Part shown: positions 1-5,691 of the stretch, one piece after another
Position numbering within the stretch: position 1 is the first letter of the stretch
Layout of the letters: each line of letters starts with the position of its first letter
Source of the DNA: an uncultured Alphaproteobacteria bacterium
GTDB lineage: Bacteria > Pseudomonadota > Alphaproteobacteria > Paracaedibacterales > CAIULA01
DNA length: 6,925 bases
Direction: 5' to 3'
Assembly: GCA_903905285.1 (NCBI GenBank)
Contig: CAIVFQ010000071.1
Location: 1 to 6,925 of the forward strand
Position numbers and translations under genes: made by a program
The notes under the pieces: generated by a model
Seen by the model: only the letters and a program-made list of their open reading frames with translations
What the model was told of the DNA's origin: nothing
Database searches by the model: none

Positions 1-629
1 GAGGCTTTCTCTCAACGAGACGCAAACAGGGGTTTAATATCTTTCATGCCATCCTAAATCCTCAGTTCTGCCCACAATAAACCTGGGTAGTTACGAAATA
101 TTGGGAACCATAGAGGGAACATCAACAACAATTAATCTTAAGCAGTTGGTTGACCTTCGTAAAAATGAGCAAGAGATATATAAGAAAATCAAAGATGTGC
201 CAAATCGTCTTGAAGCTCGCGGCGAGATTTATCCCTTGGTTTCCCTTCCAGAACAAGAGAATAAGTCAGAAAAAAAACCAAAATACAAAACAAGGTTTGG
301 GATGTTGCGCAGGCATTGTTACCGCAAAAGTGCGTGTTGTTACTGACACCAATCAAGAAAAAATTGAGGTCGGGGAAATCTTAGTAGCACAACATACTGA
401 TCCTGGTTGGATCACCCTTTTTGTTAATGCGTCCGGAATTTTAGTTGAGCGAGGAAGTCTTCTTTCTCACTCTGCCATTGTCGCACGCGAATTAGGAATT
501 CCTGCCGTTGTTTCTATTCCCGGATTAACAAAGTGGTTAAAAACCGGTGATATAGTCGAGATGGACGGAACATCAGGAATAGTCAGAAAAATGCTTCCGT
601 TGCAATCTGAGAGGAATCCTCAAAAATAA
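1..629 (+). pseudogene. PEP-utilising phosphotransferase (PEP synthase-like), 3' remnant, frameshifted
   Basis: This is the C-terminal end of a PEP synthase / rifampicin phosphotransferase-like enzyme, whose swivelling domain carries a phosphohistidine between an ATP-grasp domain and the acceptor site. From about 74 to 270 one frame (first base 101, 104 and so on) gives the pre-swivel region, including EILGTIEGT, LVDLRKNEQEIYKKI and NRLEARGEIY. From about 279 to 629 the next frame gives the whole mobile domain: GIVTAKVRVV, GEILVAQHTDPGW, then LLSHSAIVAREL with the catalytic His codon at 468-470, IPAVVSIPG and VEMDGTSGIV. Removing one A from the A8 run at 270-277 joins the two frames. Left of about 74, frame 1 (EAFSQRDANR, bases 1-30) and then frame 3 (FNIFHAI) resemble preceding parts of the family, so further frameshifts are likely but less certain. 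The second-frame ORF alone runs from TTG 150 or ATG 165 to 629 with no clear ribosome binding site. It could make a lone swivel domain, but loss of function is likelier. The 5' end lies outside the window. Confidence 0.75.
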
Positions 630-750
630 AGAATTTACCGTATGAAGTTTACGAATAGATATTACCTACGTAACTTTTTAAAGTAGCATAATGCAAATCT
701 TTTTATTATGGTCGGGCTGAATAAAATATCCTGATGAAGCATCAAAAAAA

Positions 751-3099
751 ATGACACGACCCTCCATACCAAACCCTTTTAGATTTTTTGTTTGCTTGTT
801 ATCCTTCGTCGGATTTTGCACTCAACCCTCCCAGGCATCGGGCGGGACTGTTGACGATCGCCAGCTCCCCTTGCAGCTGCCGCGCTGTGCTTTCAACCCC
901 AACGACTTTCAAAGACTAAAGGGAGAAGTACGTCATGAAGGAAACGCCCTTAAATATCTCAAGAGGCTTGAACAGCGTTCTAAACAACTATCAAAACCAG
1001 AAGATGCCTTTACTGATCCAGATTTTTTAAAAACCAGGGATCAATTAGCTGACTGTTTCTTAAAACTGTTTTCCTATGCTGTCCTTTTGCCAGGTAGTGA
1101 TCGTTTTTCACGGTTTAGAACAACCCACGCTAACAGATTAGAAGAAGTTACATTCGAGCCAGTGTTCATGAGACTTATAGATGGGATATATGGTCAAAGG
1201 CCCGTTTTGAGGGACACTTCCGACAATATGTTCAATGAAGAATTGACGAGGGATGATTTTAATCCCAGGGCATACATTGGAAGAAACCCATTTTTTCGAC
1301 CTTTATGCATCCTTCTAGACTATCTTTATAATGGATCTAATCAAAGTATGCTCAGTCGCATGTTAGAGGGGACAAAGCAGCATTTAGAAAAAAGACATGT
1401 CTACTTTTACTATTTAAGGCCTTTGGAGCGCGTGACAAGGTCTGTCGACACGGCTGTTACAAAAAATCGCCTATCGGTTGCTGAGTGGCTATATAACATT
1501 AAAAGGTTGAAAGACGCCATTAACCAAAACGTTGATTACCGTTATGGCATTGACGATAAAGATCCGTCTATTACCTTCCCTGAAAAGCTTGTTAAGGCCA
1601 GAAGGTCAATTCCTTGGACTCTCCTCACCACTCTTGGGTCTGCAGCCCATTTAGCTACAGAAAACCGGCAGGCTGATATTCAAAGAATGTTTGTTCAAGC
1701 GGGACCTGATTTGATCCTGGATCTTAAAGTATTACAGCAGCACTTAAAACAGTTGCAGGCATTAGAACAAGATCACTTTTTGGGAAGAGAGCTTGGAGAA
1801 ATCAGCGCTTACAGCTACCCAAACATAGAACGTTTGACAGCCTGGTATCTTAATTTTATAGGTTTAGGAATGGTAAAAACCCACATTCAGGAAACAAGAC
1901 ACTTTGCCAATTCCCTTGATAATGCCTCAAAAGTCTTTGATGGCCACCCCAGATGGCAGATTGACCAACTGGCTTATAAGTTGCCTTTTCTGAAATCAAA
2001 GTCACGTGTTTTTACGCTGTATTATCTTTTTGTCGATGGCGAGCTTTCTAAATACTTTGTCAGAACACTGAAGGGGAAAGTTGACGAAACCTGGATCAAT
2101 TTGTTTGATGCTTTTAAAGCTTTACGTGATGATATCATGCACAGAACCCAGGCAGAGGGTCAAAAAAAGTTCGAAGAAAGGTTGGATTTCCTTGGCGCTA
2201 ACTTATGGGAAGATGTTGTGGAAAGTTATACTGGTTTGTCAGACCTGGTTGATGAATTGGATAAAGCGCATGATCAACTGAGATGGAAAGACCTTAAAGA
2301 ACAAGATCCGAAGGAGATTATTCCTTCTCCTGATACTGCAAAGAAAGAACAACTCGTCAGGCTTCAAGGCAACCTACAACATCTAAGCATCTTTATTAGG
2401 ACGGGCAGCTGGGAAGACCCACTGATGCTTTTAGAAAAAGAATATGAAAACACTGCGGAAGCTTTCAAAAAAGTCCTTCCTGAAAAATATCACCGGCAGT
2501 TTTCTCCAGCCAGTCTTTTAACGAAAGCTGAAGGGGGATGGCAACAAACGTTTGATGCATTTGGTAAAAGGGTCACTCCGGAAATGCAGACACACTGGAG
2601 CGAAATGCAAACTGCTGCCAAACGGATAAAAGACTATAAAGTTTTAGCAAAAAAATCTAAGGCTCCTAAAACCTCTCTGCAAGTCTTAATGCAGAACCTT
2701 GAAAACCTGCAGTGGACGTTATCGCAGCTTTCGGAAACTTATGACAAGGGTGGATTTTCCCGGTTTTCATCAGTTCCAGAGGCCAGAATAGCTGAGCTAT
2801 ACTTGGTTACTCTTAGAGAGAGCGCAAATGCTATTCTAGATACCCTTCCCAACCATTTGGTTTTTGATGCTACCGACCAAGAAACAAGAGAGTTTTTTCA
2901 AGCAAGCCTTTCTCTTTCTTCGGTTCTTCATCAGATAAAATCAGACCTTGGCAACAGTAAAGCCCATATACACAGACTAACAGAGGCATCATCACACGAA
3001 GTGCACAATCAATCCGTTGGCAATCTGATTGCAGGCCACCTGGGGCAGATGCAAGAAAACGCAGGAACAATCTTAAGTTTCTTGAGGCAACAGCCTTAG
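751..3099 (+). CDS. Exported protein of unknown family, 782 aa, with HEPN-like R-x4-H motif
   Basis: I do not recognise this family. The N-terminus is a type I signal peptide: positive residues R3 and R11, a hydrophobic stretch at residues 12-23 (FFVCLLSFVGFC), and a likely cleavage after S27-Q28-A29. C23 is not in a convincing lipobox. No later segment is hydrophobic enough to span a membrane, so the product should be periplasmic or secreted. The mature part looks almost wholly helical, rich in Lys, Gln, Leu and Glu, with amphipathic stretches such as 321-340 and 640-662. Its only cysteines (46, 102, 186) are in the first quarter. Residues 421-465 contain VDGELSK, a tryptophan at 448 and FKALRDDIMH (R459, H464), resembling the second half of HEPN/DUF86-like domains; this is suggestive only. 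ATG 751 is the only good start, because an in-frame stop lies at 718-720. The ribosome binding site is weak and an A7 run precedes the start. The 121-base gap upstream shows no confident promoter. The gene seems to stand alone, with trmB convergent. Confidence 0.85.
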   Translation: MTRPSIPNPFRFFVCLLSFVGFCTQPSQASGGTVDDRQLPLQLPRCAFNPNDFQRLKGEVRHEGNALKYLKRLEQRSKQLSKPEDAFTDPDFLKTRDQLADCFLKLFSYAVLLPGSDRFSRFRTTHANRLEEVTFEPVFMRLIDGIYGQRPVLRDTSDNMFNEELTRDDFNPRAYIGRNPFFRPLCILLDYLYNGSNQSMLSRMLEGTKQHLEKRHVYFYYLRPLERVTRSVDTAVTKNRLSVAEWLYNIKRLKDAINQNVDYRYGIDDKDPSITFPEKLVKARRSIPWTLLTTLGSAAHLATENRQADIQRMFVQAGPDLILDLKVLQQHLKQLQALEQDHFLGRELGEISAYSYPNIERLTAWYLNFIGLGMVKTHIQETRHFANSLDNASKVFDGHPRWQIDQLAYKLPFLKSKSRVFTLYYLFVDGELSKYFVRTLKGKVDETWINLFDAFKALRDDIMHRTQAEGQKKFEERLDFLGANLWEDVVESYTGLSDLVDELDKAHDQLRWKDLKEQDPKEIIPSPDTAKKEQLVRLQGNLQHLSIFIRTGSWEDPLMLLEKEYENTAEAFKKVLPEKYHRQFSPASLLTKAEGGWQQTFDAFGKRVTPEMQTHWSEMQTAAKRIKDYKVLAKKSKAPKTSLQVLMQNLENLQWTLSQLSETYDKGGFSRFSSVPEARIAELYLVTLRESANAILDTLPNHLVFDATDQETREFFQASLSLSSVLHQIKSDLGNSKAHIHRLTEASSHEVHNQSVGNLIAGHLGQMQENAGTILSFLRQQP

Positions 3100-3800
3100 A
3101 AGGGGTTGACGACAGCCTTTTCATAAACCAAATATAAGGGCGTGCGGCCAGCCTGAAGCGCCTTTTGTTCATACCGAGTTAGGGGCCAATCGGTTGTGTC
3201 AGGGCGTTGCCAAATATCTTGTCGCTGTTGATGAAACAGGTTTTGAATTTCTGGCGTTGAAAAGTGGCTTAGAATCCAATCTTGGTAACCAGCATCATCA
3301 GTGGCAATACGCCACGTGCATCCGTTTTTCAGTAAACGGTGAATGGCCTTAATCTGATCAGTTTGTATGAAACGGCGCTTGTGATGGCGTTTTTTAGGCC
3401 ATGGGTCAGCAAACAGCAAGACAACCATATCTAACGACCTCTCAGGTAGTTCGGCCAGTAATAACCGGACATCATCTGGGAAAATGAGAATGTTATCAAC
3501 GAGCTGATGGCCTACTTTCTGTAACAAAGACGCAACACCGTTAACAAACGGTTCACACCCTATATAAAGCCTGTCCGGATGATTCAAAGCTTGGTCAAAC
3601 AAATGCTCGCCATTGCCAAAACCAATTTCCAAGCAAGTCGTTTGGCGGTGCCAAAAATCAACATCCTGACAAAGATTATTATCAAATAACAAAGTCGGTA
3701 GGCAATCTTGCCATAAAGCCTGTTGGCCTGTTTTTAAAGGGCGCGACTGGCGACGACCGTAAAGTTTATGGCGAGGAGAAGGAAGAGTAAGACTTGACAT
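3096..3800 (-). CDS. trmB: tRNA (guanine-N7-)-methyltransferase
   Basis: This cytoplasmic enzyme uses S-adenosylmethionine to methylate N7 of G46 in the variable loop of tRNAs, which stabilises tRNA tertiary structure. The 234-residue product has normal family length. Visible landmarks in order are an N-terminal basic segment with YGRRQSRPLKTG (14-25), the SAM-binding motif LEIGFGNGEHL (57-67), E83 in the second SAM-contacting strand (YIGCEP), an acidic pair FPDD (107-110), the family signature DPWPKKRHHKRR (132-143), ATDD (166-169), and the C-terminal signature LTRYEQKALQAG (207-218). The minus-strand ATG (3798-3800) gives the expected N-terminus. No strong Shine-Dalgarno sequence precedes it. 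The gene is divergent from fabD. Its stop codon overlaps that of the exported-protein gene by four bases, leaving no room for a separate terminator. It looks intact and functional. Confidence 0.96.
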   Translation of the reverse strand: MSSLTLPSPRHKLYGRRQSRPLKTGQQALWQDCLPTLLFDNNLCQDVDFWHRQTTCLEIGFGNGEHLFDQALNHPDRLYIGCEPFVNGVASLLQKVGHQLVDNILIFPDDVRLLLAELPERSLDMVVLLFADPWPKKRHHKRRFIQTDQIKAIHRLLKNGCTWRIATDDAGYQDWILSHFSTPEIQNLFHQQRQDIWQRPDTTDWPLTRYEQKALQAGRTPLYLVYEKAVVNPF

Positions 3801-3860
3801 ATTTCAAAGAGAGATGTTAGCACGATGAATGTATGTAATAAGTAGGGATTTTAGGGCTGT
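3801..3860. promoter_or_regulatory. Divergent trmB / fabD intergenic region
   Basis: These 60 bases separate two divergently transcribed genes and must hold their 5' control signals unless transcription starts inside the genes. For trmB, the minus strand reads TGC-TAACAT (plus 3822 down to 3814), an extended -10-like element with only a weak -35 match (TTATTA, plus 3841-3836). It would leave a leader of only a few bases. For fabD, a TAATAA at 3836-3841 is a possible -10 with no recognisable -35. An AGGG at 3853-3856 is a poor ribosome binding site four bases before the fabD ATG. The promoter role follows from gene layout; the individual boxes are tentative. Confidence 0.3.
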
Positions 3861-4808
3861 ATGTCACTATCTTTTGTTTTTCCGGGTCAAGGTTCCCAAG
3901 CTGTTGGTATGGGCTGTGAATTTATACAGGCGTTCCCAACGGCCCGTCATATTATGCAAGAGGTTGACGACAGCCTGTCGCAAAAGCTAACGCAGCTTAT
4001 TCTGGAAGGGCCCATCGAAACGCTGACTCTAACTGAAAATGCTCAGCCTGCTCTGTTGGCGATTAGCATGGCCATTTTAAAAACCTTGGAAAAGGAAAGT
4101 GGAAAGCCTGTTTCAGAATTGGTATCCCATCTAGCAGGTCATTCATTGGGCGAATACAGCGCTTTGTGTGCAGCAGGTGTTTTCAATGTTTCCCAGGCCG
4201 TGAAATTAGTCCGTCTAAGGGGACAGGCCATGCAACAGGCAACGCCCTTAGGTTATGGATCTATGGCGGCCATTCTTGGCCTAGAGTTGGACGCTGTCGA
4301 GGCTTTGTTAAGTGACTTTCAAGAGCCATCCCACTTGTGCGTCATAGCCAACGACAATGCACCTGGCCAGGTTGTCATTAGTGGTCACAGTGAAGGCATT
4401 GCCCAGGCTATTGAACATGCCAAAGAGGCAGGTGCCAAGCGGGCCATTTTGTTGCCCGTTAGCGCCCCCTTCCACAGCCCTTTGATGGAACCCGCTGCGC
4501 AAGTGATGCAACAGGCTTTGGAAGAATCTGACCTGAAAGATCCTTGCCTTCCGGTTATTGCCAACGTAACGGCGATGCCAGTTATTGGTAAGGACGTGAT
4601 CCCCGGTCTGCTGGCTCAGCAAATCACTGGGCGTGTTCGATGGCGAGAAAGCGTTCAAACGCTGGCTCAACTTGGCTGTCAGTATGTGATTGAGATTGGG
4701 GCCGGTAAAGTTTTAACAGGCCTGAACAAACGGATTGATCCAGATTTAAAGACAGCCAGTCTTAATACCCCCCAAGATTTAGAAGCTTTTTTACAAGAAA
4801 TTGTTTAA
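3861..4808 (+). CDS. fabD: Malonyl-CoA:ACP transacylase
   Basis: This enzyme transfers the malonyl group from malonyl-CoA to acyl carrier protein, supplying the extender unit of type II fatty acid synthesis in the cytoplasm. The 315-residue product matches the usual size of about 310. The start MSLSFVFPGQGSQ fits the family N-terminus exactly. The nucleophile S95 lies in the elbow GHSLGEYSA (93-101). R120 in RLRGQAMQ binds the malonyl carboxylate, and H205 in APFHSPLM completes the catalytic pair. The oxyanion-hole glutamine is in GQGSQ (9-13), and Q254 in QQITGRVRW corresponds to E. coli Gln250. The C-terminus has the usual EIGAGKVLTGLNKRI segment (278-292). fabG follows after 21 bases on the same strand, so the two are probably cotranscribed. 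No oddity is seen in the protein; the ribosome binding site is weak. Confidence 0.97.
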   Translation: MSLSFVFPGQGSQAVGMGCEFIQAFPTARHIMQEVDDSLSQKLTQLILEGPIETLTLTENAQPALLAISMAILKTLEKESGKPVSELVSHLAGHSLGEYSALCAAGVFNVSQAVKLVRLRGQAMQQATPLGYGSMAAILGLELDAVEALLSDFQEPSHLCVIANDNAPGQVVISGHSEGIAQAIEHAKEAGAKRAILLPVSAPFHSPLMEPAAQVMQQALEESDLKDPCLPVIANVTAMPVIGKDVIPGLLAQQITGRVRWRESVQTLAQLGCQYVIEIGAGKVLTGLNKRIDPDLKTASLNTPQDLEAFLQEIV

Positions 4809-4816
4809 CACCAACC

Positions 4817-4823
4817 AGAAAGG
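4817..4823 (+). promoter_or_regulatory. Shine-Dalgarno sequence of fabG
   Basis: AGAAAGG lies six bases before the fabG ATG, inside the short fabD-fabG gap. It is the clearest ribosome binding site in the window and supports the 4830 start. The gap contains no terminator-like hairpin, in keeping with a fabD-fabG transcript. Confidence 0.6.
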
Positions 4824-4829
4824 TTTTTT

Positions 4830-5579
4830 ATGTTCTCCTTGAATTCTCACACAGCTTTAATAACAGGCGCCACAGGTGGCATTGGTCAAGCCATAGCCCA
4901 TACTTTGGCAGCGCAAGGGGCACGGGTTGCCCTTTCTGGAACCAGACAAAACGTTCTTGAAGAGATTGCTTCTCAAATTCAATCAAAATATGGCAACGAT
5001 CCTATCATTCTGCCTTGCTCTTTGACTGATGTGCAGGCGTTAGAGGCTTTGCTTCCTGAAGCTGAGGCGAAAATGGGTAAGGTTGATATTTTGGTGAACA
5101 ACGCCGGCATCACACGGGATGGTTTGGCCATACGGTTAAAAGACGAAGATTGGCAGCAGGTGTTAGACGTGAATTTAACGGCTTGTTTCCGGTTATGCCG
5201 ATCGGCCCTTAAGGCCATGATGAGGCGTCGTTATGGTCGTATCGTCAACATTAGTTCTATTGTCGGCAGCACAGGCAATCCAGGCCAGGCTAATTACTGT
5301 GCCTCTAAGGCGGGAATGGTTGGTCTATCAAAGGCCCTTGCCCTTGAAGTTGCCAGTCGTGGCATTACCATTAATTGTGTTGCTCCTGGTTTTATTGAAT
5401 CAGATATGACGGCTGTGCTGGCAGACGTTGTTAAAGAAAAAATTCTTAGCAATGTACCCATGACACGCATGGGTACCCCCCAAGAAATTGCAACCGCCGT
5501 TGCGTACTTAGCTAGCGCTGAGGCTGGATATATTACGGGACAGACCCTGCATGTTAATGGCGGCATGAGTATGATTTGA
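4830..5579 (+). CDS. fabG: 3-oxoacyl-ACP reductase
   Basis: This NADPH-dependent enzyme reduces 3-oxoacyl-ACP to (R)-3-hydroxyacyl-ACP, the first reduction of each fatty acid elongation cycle. It is a classical short-chain dehydrogenase/reductase of 249 residues, the normal FabG length, and is expected to be a cytoplasmic tetramer. Seen in order are the dinucleotide-binding TGATGGIG (12-19), NNAG (90-93), the catalytic tetrad N114 (DVNL), S142 (VNISSIVG), Y156 and K160 (YCASK), then VAPGFIESDMT (184-194) and the C-terminal HVNGGMSMI. The motif TRDGLAIRLKDEDW (95-108) is typical of FabG rather than of SDRs in general, and fabD immediately upstream supports the assignment. SDR paralogs can be hard to separate, but this one is a confident FabG. 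No acpP gene follows it. Confidence 0.96.
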   Translation: MFSLNSHTALITGATGGIGQAIAHTLAAQGARVALSGTRQNVLEEIASQIQSKYGNDPIILPCSLTDVQALEALLPEAEAKMGKVDILVNNAGITRDGLAIRLKDEDWQQVLDVNLTACFRLCRSALKAMMRRRYGRIVNISSIVGSTGNPGQANYCASKAGMVGLSKALALEVASRGITINCVAPGFIESDMTAVLADVVKEKILSNVPMTRMGTPQEIATAVAYLASAEAGYITGQTLHVNGGMSMI

Positions 5580-5625
5580 CGTGCGTTTTTAGCGGCCCCT
5601 AATTTTGTTTTTTGCAATATTGTTC

Positions 5626-5654
5626 TTGCGTAGGGGGGAAATTAAACCTATAAA
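5626..5654 (+). promoter_or_regulatory. Candidate sigma70-type promoter for threonine dehydratase gene
   Basis: TTGCGT at 5626-5631 and TATAAA at 5649-5654 are separated by 17 bases. They match the -35 consensus at its first three positions and the -10 consensus at five of six. Transcription would begin near 5661, about 30 bases before the dehydratase ATG. The gap after fabG lacks a convincing terminator: the CCCCTA at 5596-5601 and TAGGGG at 5631-5636 could pair, but across a 29-base loop with no T tract. Partial read-through from fabG therefore remains possible. Confidence 0.4.
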
Positions 5655-5679
5655 ACTAATGTGATTAAAATTTAGTTTT
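5652..5679. repeat. 8-bp perfect inverted repeat upstream of threonine dehydratase gene
   Basis: AAAACTAA at 5652-5659 is repeated in inverted form as TTAGTTTT at 5672-5679, around a 12-base AT-rich centre. It overlaps the 3' edge of the candidate -10 box and spans the predicted transcription start, where a repressor operator would be expected. As RNA it would form only a weak A-U hairpin followed by U residues, so a leaky terminator for fabG is the alternative. In AT-rich DNA a chance origin cannot be excluded. Confidence 0.35.
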
Positions 5680-5691
5680 CGAGAACGGGTT

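Noticed and set aside
630..750. Small palindromes (TACGTA, CTTTTTAAAG) and -10-like TATTAT / CATAAT in the gap before the exported-protein gene
   Set aside because: None pairs with a recognisable -35 box at a proper distance, and such motifs are expected by chance in AT-rich spacer DNA.
2870..3172. Minus-strand open frame of 100 codons across the end of the exported-protein gene and the trmB 3' end
   Set aside because: It overlaps two well-supported genes, its product shows no family motif, and it is explained as an antisense shadow.
3104..3976. A shared 15-base string (GGTTGACGACAGCCT) at 3104-3118 and 3962-3976
   Set aside because: Both copies lie inside conserved genes on opposite coding strands (trmB and fabD) with unrelated flanks, so coincidence is the simplest explanation.
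4308..4670. Minus-strand open frame inside fabD
   Set aside because: It is antisense to the conserved FabD core, with no recognisable protein features.
5294..5617. Minus-strand open frame covering the fabG 3' half
   Set aside because: It is antisense to the FabG catalytic region; the reading frame is a by-product of FabG codon use.
5596..5636. CCCCTA / TAGGGG pairing after fabG as a rho-independent terminator
   Set aside because: The stem is only six base pairs with a 29-base loop and is not followed by a T tract.
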